Source of the DNA: CALLPQ01 sp964421675
GTDB taxonomy: Bacteria > Pseudomonadota > Alphaproteobacteria > Caulobacterales > Parvularculaceae
Length of the DNA: 64,000 nucleotides
Assembly (NCBI GenBank): GCA_964421675.1
Contig: CAYQXV010000006.1
Coordinates: 28,642-92,641, forward strand
Direction of reading: 5' to 3'
The notes under the pieces were generated by a model that worked only from the letters and a program-made list of their open reading frames with translations, made no database searches and had not been told where the DNA came from. How positions within the stretch are numbered: the stretch's first letter is position 1; the number at the start of each line of letters is the position of its first letter. The position numbers were made by a program, and so were the translations under genes. Below, in pieces: positions 53,968 to 62,937 of the stretch.

Positions 53968-55209
53968 TCAATCGGATACACGCTTTGAAAAATCCGGATA
54001 ACGGCCAAGAAATAGCAATATCACCGCACCTAGAACAAATAGAACGGCACTTATTGCGAAAATTTGATTATACGAACCGGTCGTATCATAGACCCGGCCA
54101 AACACCGCAGGAGCAGCAGACGCACCGATAGCGAATGATGCATAGAGCATACTATAAATTTTACTATAATTGAGTAAGCCAAAATATTTCGACGCAAGAT
54201 AGGCGATGATATCAAATTCGGCTCCCGCCGCTAAACCAATCAAAATGGTCGCCACATATGCAGCCGTAATATTAGACGGACTAACAATCAACAAAACCAA
54301 CGATATTGCAGGAAGCGCCATCAAACCGGCCGCAACAGCAGGTGCCCACAATCGGTCTAAAAGATAACCCGTGGCAACCCGTCCAAAAATAACGGACAGA
54401 CCGACCGTTGATAGAATTCCCGCCGCTTGCGCTCGCGTGAACCCAACTTCCACGTATAGCGGGTATAAATTTGGGATTGATCCGCCAATTCCAAACGAGA
54501 TAACGAAAAAGGAGGCGGCAATGAGCCAAAATCGGAAACTGCTGACGGCTTCACGAAATGACAGGCCATACATTGCACCCGCACTAGACGCTGATTGATA
54601 TTTCTTTTCATGAAACAGAAAAAATACAATCGGGAATCCGATAATTGCAGGCACCAAAGCGAGATAAATATAAGCAGATCGCCAACCGAGACCTTCAATA
54701 AGCCAGTTGGTTGCAGCGGGTGCAACAAATCCAGTTAACCCCGTTCCCATGAGCGCAAGCCCCAACGCCATTCCTCTATTGCGCACAAAAGCGCCGGTAA
54801 TCGCCTTCGTCCAAGTGATCGGCATGGTGCCTGCCCCAGCGACCCCAAGGATAAAAGCTGTGGCGTAATATTGAATCAAACTCCCTGTCATCAGCGAGAA
54901 TGAGGCAAAAGCGAGAAAATATGCAATTAGTGATAAAAGGGCGACTGGCCGGGCGCCATATTTATCTGTAGCCCAACCAATTACGGGCAAAAGCGCTAAT
55001 GCCCCGATCGTTTGAAACAATAGAGGCAATTGCACCGCACTGCGCGACCAACCAAATTCAGCCTGCAGCGGCGTTGCAAAAACACCATAAGTATAAAACG
55101 GAAGCGCCGTTAATCCGATTGCGACACCTATGAACGACGCCAGTAATACTCGCCACCCTTGCGCAAATTCAGAAGTATCTTTTTGGGTAATGACTTCGTC
55201 ATGTTGCAT
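53968..55209 (-). CDS. MFS transporter (monocarboxylate / oxalate-formate antiporter type)
   Basis: A 413-residue integral membrane protein with about twelve hydrophobic helices. The GWATDKYGARPVALLS loop between helices 2 and 3 matches MFS motif A. This subfamily moves small organic acids. It stands next to the catabolic operons and a divergent IclR-type gene, so uptake of the cluster substrate or export of a product is likely. Substrate unproved. Confidence 0.9.
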   Translation of the reverse strand: MQHDEVITQKDTSEFAQGWRVLLASFIGVAIGLTALPFYTYGVFATPLQAEFGWSRSAVQLPLLFQTIGALALLPVIGWATDKYGARPVALLSLIAYFLAFASFSLMTGSLIQYYATAFILGVAGAGTMPITWTKAITGAFVRNRGMALGLALMGTGLTGFVAPAATNWLIEGLGWRSAYIYLALVPAIIGFPIVFFLFHEKKYQSASSAGAMYGLSFREAVSSFRFWLIAASFFVISFGIGGSIPNLYPLYVEVGFTRAQAAGILSTVGLSVIFGRVATGYLLDRLWAPAVAAGLMALPAISLVLLIVSPSNITAAYVATILIGLAAGAEFDIIAYLASKYFGLLNYSKIYSMLYASFAIGASAAPAVFGRVYDTTGSYNQIFAISAVLFVLGAVILLFLGRYPDFSKRVSD

Positions 55210-55250
55210 GGTGGCAAACCTGTTCTTTTGGTTAGAATTTAACTGCGACT

Positions 55251-55324
55251 AAATATCCAAATTATTGCTTCAGCAGTTGCACAAAATATCTTTTTCGTTA
55301 TTTTATTCGTTAGGCGGATATTTT
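55251..55324. promoter_or_regulatory. AAATATC half-site repeats in the MFS / IclR divergent region
   Basis: AAATATCC (55251-55258), AAAATATC (55283-55290) and GGATATTTT (55316-55324) repeat the same half-site in direct and inverted orientation between the two divergent starts. They could be operators for the IclR-type protein. Confidence 0.35.
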
Positions 55325-55386
55325 GAGGCCATCTTGATGGCTTAACACACTCGCCCTTTTCAATCTGAATTTTAGAAAATGAGACT

Positions 55387-56208
55387 ATGGCGGATAAATC
55401 GGGCAGCGTCGAGAAAGACAAAAAAAGTGAATCAGATGGCTCGATTCGGGCGATCGGGCGCGGTCTTGCGGTCCTGAAAGTTATCAATAGAACCGGGTCC
55501 GCAAGCCTGACGGAAATTGCTCGGGAAACCCAAATTCCCTATCCGACGGTTTGCCGCATCGTCAATACGTTGACGCAAGAAGAGATGATTGAGCGCGAAC
55601 CCAGTCGCAAACGCTATCGTCCAACCATGATGGTACGCAGTCTCGCTGTAGGCTACCAGTTAGAAAGCCGGCTTGTCTCAGAAGCACGCCCATTGTTGGA
55701 AGAGTTGTGCAGCGATCTGATTTGGCCAATTTCACTAGCGACTCGCGTTGGAAGTTGCATGGTCTTGCTTGATTCAACCCATCAAATGACGACCCTTACC
55801 CTGTCCCATTACTATCCCGGCTACACGATTCCGATTACCGGCTGCGCTACCGGCAAAGCCTATTTAGCCCATTGCGACGAACATACGCGGGCAGAAGTGA
55901 TGCGGAACATAGAAACAGTGGATTTTTCGTCTCACGGGAAAATCAAACCCGCGACCTATGATGAAAAATTTTGGGAAAAGATTCGCGAAGACGGTTACGC
56001 AATTCAATTGAACAATGTCTATTCTGAAGATCCCGGAAAAATGACATCGATTGCCGTTCCGATTATGGTTAGCGGAGCTGTTGTCGCCTCAATCGCTGTG
56101 ATTTTCTTCAAAAGCAGCCTCAAGCTAAAAGAAGCGCAAGCGACCTTTCCCGATAAGCTCATCCAAACCGCTGCCCAAATTTCTCGGCGATTGGAAACTA
56201 ATGAATAG
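55387..56208 (+). CDS. IclR-family transcriptional regulator
   Basis: A 273-residue regulator. The N-terminal winged helix-turn-helix is seen in RAIGRGLAVLKVINRTGSASLTEIARETQIPYPTVCRIVNTL (about 21-62) and the C-terminal effector domain has the usual GAF-like HYYPGYTIPITGCATGKAYLA block. It is divergent from the MFS gene and most likely controls that transporter or the neighbouring catabolic operons. The effector is unknown but would be expected to be a pathway acid. Confidence 0.92.
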   Translation: MADKSGSVEKDKKSESDGSIRAIGRGLAVLKVINRTGSASLTEIARETQIPYPTVCRIVNTLTQEEMIEREPSRKRYRPTMMVRSLAVGYQLESRLVSEARPLLEELCSDLIWPISLATRVGSCMVLLDSTHQMTTLTLSHYYPGYTIPITGCATGKAYLAHCDEHTRAEVMRNIETVDFSSHGKIKPATYDEKFWEKIREDGYAIQLNNVYSEDPGKMTSIAVPIMVSGAVVASIAVIFFKSSLKLKEAQATFPDKLIQTAAQISRRLETNE

Positions 56209-56249
56209 ACAATGCGGGTAACGTAAATTTCACTGACACGTTGATCGAA

Positions 56250-57149
56250 CTAACTAAACTCCATGCGCTTTAAAAACTGGCGTGCACTGGCCGCAATTCG
56301 CGAGGATTGCGGGCCCTTTAATGAAACCAGATTGACTCTATTGTTCCACCCACGGCCGTTAATTTCGGGTATCTCAATCATCGCCATTTCGCCGCGCTCC
56401 ACCTCATCAGCAAAGGTTTCAAATGGCCAGGCGCTGATAAAGGGACCGGCGTCCAGCATCGCTGCAATGACGTGACGGTCATAAGCATCAATCTGCGCAT
56501 AGGATGCCCTACTTAAAAAACCGTCCAGGAATTTTGAAGATTGCGTATCCATTTCCGCCAACCGATCACTCGCCAACCATTGCAGGGGAGCCCCATCGGG
56601 ATGGTCGCGCGCTAGGTCATATGTCGCGTTTGACATGAATACGCAAAATCGATCTTCCCAGAGGCGATCGACGGTCAAATCTTCTGCATCATCGCCCCGC
56701 CCGCCAGCTATCACCAGAAAATCAAACTCTTTTTTTCGCAACCGTGACATCAAATGATGGCGCATTTCCGTTCTTATCCGCAACGAGCTTTGCGGCATTT
56801 TTCTTCTTAGCTGCTCGGTGATGATAGAAATACGCCGCGTCGGAATAGAAACACCAAACCCGATCCGGACAAGCTGTGAATATCCTCGTTTAACCTGGGT
56901 CAGGTATCGCTTTAATTCTTCGGCATCAGAAACAATTGCTGCACCGCGGTCATAAACAATTTGCCCATAACGGGTCGGTTGCGCGCGCCGCCCTCCGCCG
57001 CGTTCAAACAGCTTCACACCCAGCTCTTCTTCGAGTTGGGCAATCATTTTTGTCAAGGATGACTGGGTGATCGACAAGGACTCTGCCGCAGCGGAAAACC
57101 CTTCCGCATCGATGACAGCTTTTAAAGCCGTTAAATGTTTAAAATTCAT
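56250..57149 (-). CDS. LysR-family transcriptional regulator
   Basis: A 299-residue LysR regulator. The helix-turn-helix is SAAAESLSITQSSLTKMIAQLEEELGVKLFERG (about 19-51), followed by a periplasmic-binding-type effector domain. Its ATG (57149) touches a perfect palindrome at 57150-57170 that covers the GGA ribosome site, so it probably represses its own expression while activating or repressing the divergent 8-gene operon starting at 57248. Confidence 0.92.
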   Translation of the reverse strand: MNFKHLTALKAVIDAEGFSAAAESLSITQSSLTKMIAQLEEELGVKLFERGGGRRAQPTRYGQIVYDRGAAIVSDAEELKRYLTQVKRGYSQLVRIGFGVSIPTRRISIITEQLRRKMPQSSLRIRTEMRHHLMSRLRKKEFDFLVIAGGRGDDAEDLTVDRLWEDRFCVFMSNATYDLARDHPDGAPLQWLASDRLAEMDTQSSKFLDGFLSRASYAQIDAYDRHVIAAMLDAGPFISAWPFETFADEVERGEMAMIEIPEINGRGWNNRVNLVSLKGPQSSRIAASARQFLKRMEFS

Positions 57150-57170
57150 AATATTCCATTTTGGAATATT
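57150..57170. promoter_or_regulatory. Perfect 8-5-8 palindrome abutting the LysR start
   Basis: AATATTCC and GGAATATT flank a 5-base spacer, an AT-rich dyad of the T-N11-A kind used by LysR proteins. It ends directly at the regulator start codon and lies 77 bases before the divergent operon start. Confidence 0.7.
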
Positions 57171-57247
57171 GTTTACACTAGATTTTTAGCACCGTCCAGC
57201 ATCTAGCTATACCCGAAAACAAATGCGTGCGCCGCGGAGATTGCGAA

Positions 57248-57757
57248 ATGAATAATATCAAAATTCTTATGCCCCAAATGGCAACATCAGAAGGTGTTTG
57301 GGAAGGAACCTATATATATACGGATGTGGAGGGAAAAGAACTTGACCGCCACCGCTCCCGCTTGACCCATCGCTTTCCAGAAAATTTACCGGACGAATAT
57401 CATCAAAGAAATCAGTATGAATGGGATGATGGACGGACGGAAGATTTTGAGTTTCGCTTTAAACTCGATGAAGAGGCTGCTAAAGTTGGCGTCACACAAC
57501 TTGCCTGGGTCACAGAGCGATCGCAAGGATATGTTTGGGAAGAGCCAAAGCGTATCGGTGATCTAGCGACAGTGCGTGTCTCTTGGCACAGATCAGAGGT
57601 TGAAGGGTACACCCCATATGACGTACCCTATGCAACATTGCATGAACTTATTCAGCAAACATTAGACGGCAGCATGCGCTCCAGGGTTTGGCAGTGGTAT
57701 GTCGATAGTGATTTGGTGGGCCGGACAATCATCAAGGAAAAACGCGTTTCACCGTAA
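57248..57757 (+). CDS. Beta-rich protein, possibly of the calycin (lipocalin) superfamily
   Basis: A 169-residue protein, first gene of an eight-gene operon, from the ATG at 57248 behind a GGAGA site. The sequence is rich in alternating Trp/Tyr and charged residues (GVWEGTYIYTD, HRFPENLPDEYHQRNQYEWDDG, VRVSWHR), which suits a lipocalin-like barrel. I recall similar proteins of unknown function (DUF3598-like), but this is uncertain. It may carry or shape a hydrophobic or tetrapyrrole-like ligand. No catalytic motif is evident. Confidence 0.55.
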   Translation: MNNIKILMPQMATSEGVWEGTYIYTDVEGKELDRHRSRLTHRFPENLPDEYHQRNQYEWDDGRTEDFEFRFKLDEEAAKVGVTQLAWVTERSQGYVWEEPKRIGDLATVRVSWHRSEVEGYTPYDVPYATLHELIQQTLDGSMRSRVWQWYVDSDLVGRTIIKEKRVSP

Positions 57758-57784
57758 GCACTCAATCGATTGGTTGGTTTGACG

Positions 57785-58996
57785 ATGTCTGATAAAACTC
57801 TAATAGATGCGCCCCCTGCAATCACAGAGGCCACACGCCATGACATTTATCCAGAAATGTCACACGATGAACGGGCGCGGCTTAATTTTTTAACGTCTGC
57901 CTACCGCGTTCTGTCTCAACGGGTCGCGCCTGGCAACCAACTTTCCTATGAACAAACGATAGAACCTGCATTTGTTAAAGAGCACGGGCGCAAACCCAAA
58001 GACCGTCATGAAGTGCGCAAGGCGATGAATACAGATAGCTTTCATTCTTTATGGGGGTCGATGCGTCGTTCTTTAATGGAAATTCGGCAGATGACCGGAC
58101 AGGAAATCGTCCTCAGACAAGTAGATGATCTCTCCCAGCGCGCAGCAAGCATCAATGATAGCCATGATAAGCTAACTCTCAATCCCGACATTAAAACCCC
58201 TCGCTATGTTTCGGAGGTTGATCATCATTGTATGCCCGGTAGCTATCATCGCGATTTAATTGATCGCGATGTCTCGCCCGGCGCAAATTATGACATGGGA
58301 TTATTCGTTACGACAAGCGGTACGATTGGCCCATTAAATGATGGCGGTGGCCGCGCAATCGGCTCATGGTTAGAAACAACCCATCCACAATTTCAACCCA
58401 AGCGCGTCCTCGATGTTGGTGTTGCTGTAGGGCATTCTTTATTTGGTTTTGCGAAAATGTTTCCCGATACACAGTTCACCGCAATTGATGTGTCTGCACC
58501 GATGTTGCGATATGCAGCAGCACGGGCGGCCTCCCTTGGGCTTAACAATATTGAATTTATTCAGGCATCAGGTGAAGATTTATCGCAATTCGAGGAACGC
58601 TCATTTGACATGGTGATGACCTCAATCTTCCTTCACGAATTGTCTGGAAGCGCATTACCAAAACTTATACGCCAAGCCTATGACGCTTTGAAGCCTGGCG
58701 GGTTAATGCTGCACCTTGAACAACCTCAATATACAGATGAAATGTCACCCTATGAACAATTCATCAGAGATTGGGATGCCTATAACAACAATGAACCCTT
58801 TTGGTCTGCCATGCATGCAATCGACCTCAAAGCTTTGCTTTCAGAGATAGGGTTCCCTGAAGAACATATTTTTCAAGCCGGCTTACAAGCGAAAAGCTCG
58901 GAGACTTTTTCTGCGCAAAAACAAAGTCACGAAGAACATGGGCGCTCTCCCGCCTGGAACGCTTATGGCGCTTGGAAAAATGGAGAGACCAAATAA
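57785..58996 (+). CDS. SAM-dependent methyltransferase with a large unknown N-terminal domain, copy 2
   Basis: A 403-residue paralogue of the protein at 47349-48560. Shared blocks: DRHEVRKA (~73-80), DHHCMPGSY (~146-154), motif I VLDVGVAVGHS (~208-218), ALKPGGLMLH, and YNNEPFW. The N-terminal domain is about 200 residues and has no recognised family. It starts at the ATG at 57785 (an upstream TTG is possible). The small partner follows with a one-base overlap (TAATG), implying stoichiometric, coupled translation. Substrate unknown. Confidence 0.82.
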   Translation: MSDKTLIDAPPAITEATRHDIYPEMSHDERARLNFLTSAYRVLSQRVAPGNQLSYEQTIEPAFVKEHGRKPKDRHEVRKAMNTDSFHSLWGSMRRSLMEIRQMTGQEIVLRQVDDLSQRAASINDSHDKLTLNPDIKTPRYVSEVDHHCMPGSYHRDLIDRDVSPGANYDMGLFVTTSGTIGPLNDGGGRAIGSWLETTHPQFQPKRVLDVGVAVGHSLFGFAKMFPDTQFTAIDVSAPMLRYAAARAASLGLNNIEFIQASGEDLSQFEERSFDMVMTSIFLHELSGSALPKLIRQAYDALKPGGLMLHLEQPQYTDEMSPYEQFIRDWDAYNNNEPFWSAMHAIDLKALLSEIGFPEEHIFQAGLQAKSSETFSAQKQSHEEHGRSPAWNAYGAWKNGETK

Positions 58997-59382
58997 TGTC
59001 CAATCCACCAACCGGCTCAGAAAAGCTTGAGAGCTTTGAAGATCTGATTACCCTTGCCGCATCTAAAGCAAAAGGTAAACGCCCAAGCTATGCGAGCGAT
59101 CCCATGGTCGATCATCTAGTTTCGATGGTTGCAGCGCTCGCCACCGAACTATCGGTCGCTCGTGAACGCTCCGATACCCTGGAGCGATTGCTGGAAAATA
59201 AAGGCATCGTTAAGCGCGACGAAATCGAATCCTATATACCCGATCAAAACACAGGTCGCGAACGCCAACAACAAACTCTTGCTTTTACCACGCGCATGCT
59301 CCGCAGCTTGATTCAAGAAACACAATCCATGCAGACAAAAGAAAAGTCTGTCGAAGAAATGGTCGAGCACCTAAAGTCTTAA
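58996..59382 (+). CDS. Small helical partner protein of the methyltransferase, copy 2
   Basis: A 128-residue charged, helical protein paralogous to the one at 46943-47296: KGKRP, VDxxVSM, ALATELSVARERSDTLERLLENKGI, then EIE and QET. Copy 2 has a longer N-terminus. It overlaps the methyltransferase stop by one base. Its lack of a known fold, conserved blocks and strict pairing suggest an obligate subunit. Confidence 0.75.
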   Translation: MSNPPTGSEKLESFEDLITLAASKAKGKRPSYASDPMVDHLVSMVAALATELSVARERSDTLERLLENKGIVKRDEIESYIPDQNTGRERQQQTLAFTTRMLRSLIQETQSMQTKEKSVEEMVEHLKS

Positions 59383-59419
59383 AACGCCCCCCTAACTTAA
59401 ATCGGTACCATCTTTACTT

Positions 59420-60799
59420 ATGCCTCTTGAGCGAAAAATAGAGTCCGGTCAGATTGATGCACTGGCAAAGTTTTCAGTGGATTTTTCTTATGAAAAAATT
59501 CCAGCGCAGGTAATCGACGTTGCGAAAAGGTTTATCGCCGACACATGCGCCGTTGCCATTGCCGGGCGCGTTGCACCAAGTCACGAAGCCATTGTCAAAA
59601 CCGCACAACAATGGAATGGCGGGGCAGCAGGGAACGCATGCATTATCGGTGATGCCGCAATACGGCTAACACCGGCCAATGCAGCCTTTGTAAATGGCTA
59701 TAAGGCCCATTGTTTGGAATGGGATAGTCTGCACGAAGAAGCAGTCGCAATTGCGTTTTGCACGCCGGTAGGGGCTTTGCTTGCAGAATGCCAAGATAAA
59801 GAAATCTCCGGCACACGGTTTTTGTCAGCGATTGTGGTTGCAACGGAATTTTTTATTCAGTTGGGATTAACATCGGGGTCAACGGCGCGCTTCTTTCGCC
59901 CGTCTGCTGGCGGCGCCATAAGCGCAGCCCTTAGCGTTGCCCATATTCGCGGCTACTCCCACGAATTGACGAAAAGGACGATCGGCCTTGCATACTCGCT
60001 TGCAAGTGGAACAATGCAAGCCCATTGGGAGGGTGTCGCAACCCTTGCCATGCAGGTCGGGATTGCCGCAAAAAATGCAATCTACGCCGCCGATCTTGCC
60101 GCCAATGGCATCGAAGCACCGGTTGATATTTTTACCGGGCGGTTCGGATTTTTCCCAACCTTCGAGGAACCGGGAACAATTGACGAAGGCCTCGCGCAAC
60201 TGGGCAGCGTTTGGCATTTACCTGAGGTCGCCTATAAACCATTCCCTTGCGGACGAGCGACGCAAGGAGTGCTAACCATTTTGCGCGGCTTAAAATCAAC
60301 CACGCAAATATCGCCGGACGCCATTCAATCGATAGATGTAACAGCGCCACCCCTTATATCCGTTCTGGTCAATCGACCAATACAACCGGAAATGTCACCG
60401 AGTTATGCGCGGCTATGCTTGCAATATATTGTGGCGCTTTATCTGCAATATGGCGAAATAGACCCGCGCAGATTTACCGGAGTCACTCAACCGACGAAAC
60501 AAGATCTGGCCATTGCCGAGAAGGTGAAACTTAGTGTTGATGAATCTCTCCCAACCAATATTTTAACTCCAATCAATGTGCGCGTTGAAATGCACGATGG
60601 TACGCGGCACGAGGAAACTTGTGTTGACGTTTGGGGGGCACCCTCTTCAACCTTCAGTGATGATGATTTGATGGATAAAATCAGCCGGTGCCTGTCTTTG
60701 GGAGATTTAAAGACGGATGGGGCGAATTTTTTCGAAACTTTTTTACAACTGGAAAAAAGCGACGATGTCGCGTCAGAAATTCAACAATTATACGTTTAG
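59420..60799 (+). CDS. MmgE/PrpD family dehydratase/decarboxylase
   Basis: A 459-residue protein of the 2-methylcitrate dehydratase (PrpD) and cis-aconitate decarboxylase family. It has the family N-terminal LAKFSVDFSYEKIPAQVIDVAKRFIADTCAVAIAG, the NAAFVNGYKAHCLEWDSLHE active-site region and YKPFPCGRATQG. These enzymes handle small branched tricarboxylates or dicarboxylates such as methylcitrate or cis-aconitate. In this operon it follows the methyltransferase pair (37 bases) and may process a branched acid. Confidence 0.87.
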   Translation: MPLERKIESGQIDALAKFSVDFSYEKIPAQVIDVAKRFIADTCAVAIAGRVAPSHEAIVKTAQQWNGGAAGNACIIGDAAIRLTPANAAFVNGYKAHCLEWDSLHEEAVAIAFCTPVGALLAECQDKEISGTRFLSAIVVATEFFIQLGLTSGSTARFFRPSAGGAISAALSVAHIRGYSHELTKRTIGLAYSLASGTMQAHWEGVATLAMQVGIAAKNAIYAADLAANGIEAPVDIFTGRFGFFPTFEEPGTIDEGLAQLGSVWHLPEVAYKPFPCGRATQGVLTILRGLKSTTQISPDAIQSIDVTAPPLISVLVNRPIQPEMSPSYARLCLQYIVALYLQYGEIDPRRFTGVTQPTKQDLAIAEKVKLSVDESLPTNILTPINVRVEMHDGTRHEETCVDVWGAPSSTFSDDDLMDKISRCLSLGDLKTDGANFFETFLQLEKSDDVASEIQQLYV

Positions 60800-60813
60800 A
60801 GATAGGAATAGTC

Positions 60814-61218
60814 ATGTTATCACGCGCAGCCCTTATAGACCTTGCAGAACAACATTATTTTATCGGTTGCAATAATCACGACCTCAAAACCGTTTTGGCA
60901 ACAATGTCGCAAGACTGCACCATGCGATTTTCTGCCGCGAAATATCAGTATGTTGGCGGCGATGCCATGCGTTCGCATTTTTCCGATTTCTTTTCCAATT
61001 TTCCGGACATCAATTTTCATGACTTTGTCAGCATTGTTGATGTGGAACAACAAGCCATCGCTTCACATTTCACAGTCGCTTTAATTGATAATGCCGGCAA
61101 AACGCTCACTATGCATAATAGTAATTTTTTCAAAGCCAACAAAGATGGTATTTTTGATGACGTCCTGATTTTCAATGCCGCCCCGCTAAAAGAAGGGTTC
61201 GAAGCGGGAAGCCTTTAA
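60814..61218 (+). CDS. NTF2-like (SnoaL-type) small protein
   Basis: A 134-residue protein from the ATG at 60814 (AGGA site). Its alpha-beta cone shape is suggested by an early helix followed by FSAAKYQYVGGDAMRSHFSDFF and SIVDVEQQAIASHFTVAL. NTF2-like proteins include isomerases, cyclases and hydratases; no specific active-site residues can be assigned. It sits between the MmgE/PrpD and isochorismatase-type genes (14 and 79 bases). Confidence 0.8.
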   Translation: MLSRAALIDLAEQHYFIGCNNHDLKTVLATMSQDCTMRFSAAKYQYVGGDAMRSHFSDFFSNFPDINFHDFVSIVDVEQQAIASHFTVALIDNAGKTLTMHNSNFFKANKDGIFDDVLIFNAAPLKEGFEAGSL

Positions 61219-61297
61219 AGCTCTTGCCTGCTGTCATTCTCTGATATCATATGCGAAAATCGTAAAATCGTTCAATAAAAGCAGGTAACTGATTTCT

Positions 61298-61990
61298 ATG
61301 CCCCTCTCTTTTGACTCAACAATGATCACCAGTGATGCAACAGCGCGCGAGATTTTTGATCAAGTGCGCGCCAATCAAGCGCGCGCAAAATTCGGCTTTG
61401 GTTCGCGGCTGGCAATTGTTAATGTTGATATCCAACAAGCCTATACCCGCCCTGATTTGTTTCCAAAAACGGCCTATGTAACAGATCCCAACCAAATTGA
61501 TCATGTAAATACTATTTCAGATCTAGCGCGGCGCGTCGACATGCCTGTAATTTGGACCCAAGTTGCCTATAAGGCTGATGGCGGTGATGCAGGTGTATGG
61601 GGTACACGAACAGATACACCGGACAGCCTACAAAATATTAAAATCGGATCAGAGCGCCATCAACTCGATCCGCGCTGTGATGTCCATGAAGATATAGACC
61701 TCGTATTCACAAAACGCATGCCGAGCGCCTTTCATGAATCACCGCTGCAAAGCTATTTAATTTGGCACAAAGTCGACACACTTGTTATTACTGGGGGCTC
61801 GACATCGGGATGTATTCGCGCCACGGCGGTTGATAGTCTGTCGCGCGGATACAAGACAATTGTCCCAATCGAATGCGTTGCGGACAAACATGAGAGTTAT
61901 CATTTTGCGAACTTAACGGACTTGCTGCTTAAATATGCGGATATTGTCGACACTAAAGAAGTGGTCGACCATCTTAAGGGGGCGATGTGA
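61298..61990 (+). CDS. Isochorismatase-family amidase, copy 2
   Basis: A cysteine hydrolase of 230 residues with the triad D44 (NVDIQQAY), K139 (FTKRMPSAF) and C172 (GGSTSGCIRA). It is similar to N-carbamoylsarcosine amidase and other half-amidases. It starts 79 bases after the NTF2-like gene and overlaps the next deacetylase-fold gene (GTGA). Directly next to ring-opening PuuE-like enzymes, a role in hydrolysing the half-amide released from a cyclic imide is plausible. Confidence 0.88.
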   Translation: MPLSFDSTMITSDATAREIFDQVRANQARAKFGFGSRLAIVNVDIQQAYTRPDLFPKTAYVTDPNQIDHVNTISDLARRVDMPVIWTQVAYKADGGDAGVWGTRTDTPDSLQNIKIGSERHQLDPRCDVHEDIDLVFTKRMPSAFHESPLQSYLIWHKVDTLVITGGSTSGCIRATAVDSLSRGYKTIVPIECVADKHESYHFANLTDLLLKYADIVDTKEVVDHLKGAM

Positions 61991-62937
61991 AATCGGATCC
62001 AAATTTGTACGACTATTGGCCTTTTGAAGATCGCCCAAAAGTAAGGTGGCCCGGCGACAAAAAGCTCGCTTTTTGGATTGCTCCCAATGTTGAGTTTTAC
62101 GAGTATATGCCGCCCGCAAATCCGTACCGCCCGGGATGGCCAAAGCCTTCGCCAGATGTTGTTGCCTACTCCCAACGCGATTGGGGAAATCGCATCGGGC
62201 ATTGGCGTCTTATGGATCTAATGGATAAATATGATCTTCGCGGCAGTGTGTCTTTAAATGTCGCGCTTTGCCAGCACCATCCTGAGATTATCGAAGCGTG
62301 TAACGAACGCGACTGGGAGTTTTTTTCCCATGGCATTTACAACACGCGTTATAGCTACGGCATGAATGAACAGCAGGAACGTGCTGTTATTGAAGACGCC
62401 ATCAAGACGGTGAAAGAAGCGACGGGTCAACGCATCCGTGGATATCTTGCACCTGCGCTAACGCATACGGAACGAACACTCGATCTTATTGCGGAATATG
62501 ATTTTTGGTATAGTTGCGATCTGTTTCAAGATGATCAACCGCAACCGGTGAAGACCAATAGCGGAAAGCTTCTTTCCATGCCTTATTCGCTGGAAGTCAA
62601 TGACGTCATCACATATGGCGCACTTGCAATGACGCCTGAACGCTATGCTGATATTCTCATCGCGCAATTCGACCAATTGCTTGAAGAAAGCGAAGATACC
62701 GGGCTGGTTATGTGCATTCCCCTTCACGCTTATCTTGTGAGCCAACCCCATCGCCTTCGCCCGTTCGAGCGCATTTTAAAACATGTGCGTGCTCATCAAG
62801 ATGATGTCTGGATTACAACCGCTGCTGAAATTGCCAAATTTTATCGCGATACCTATTGGGAACAATCCCTCAATGATATAAAGCGTCGCGGCCTTGCGCG
62901 CCCTGGCGTGGGTTTTGATATTGGGGCAAAACCATGA
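61987..62937 (+). CDS. PuuE-like polysaccharide-deacetylase-fold hydrolase, copy 1
   Basis: A 316-residue protein of the branch that includes allantoinase PuuE and cyclic imidases: SQRDWGNRIGHWRLMDLMDKY (about 62-82), a first barrel strand with NVEFYEY, and WEFFSHGIYNTR with S114-H115-G116. It starts at a GTG overlapping the amidase stop. Members hydrolyse cyclic imide or ureide rings rather than sugars. The second copy lies directly downstream. The substrate is inferred. Confidence 0.85.
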   Translation: MKSDPNLYDYWPFEDRPKVRWPGDKKLAFWIAPNVEFYEYMPPANPYRPGWPKPSPDVVAYSQRDWGNRIGHWRLMDLMDKYDLRGSVSLNVALCQHHPEIIEACNERDWEFFSHGIYNTRYSYGMNEQQERAVIEDAIKTVKEATGQRIRGYLAPALTHTERTLDLIAEYDFWYSCDLFQDDQPQPVKTNSGKLLSMPYSLEVNDVITYGALAMTPERYADILIAQFDQLLEESEDTGLVMCIPLHAYLVSQPHRLRPFERILKHVRAHQDDVWITTAAEIAKFYRDTYWEQSLNDIKRRGLARPGVGFDIGAKP

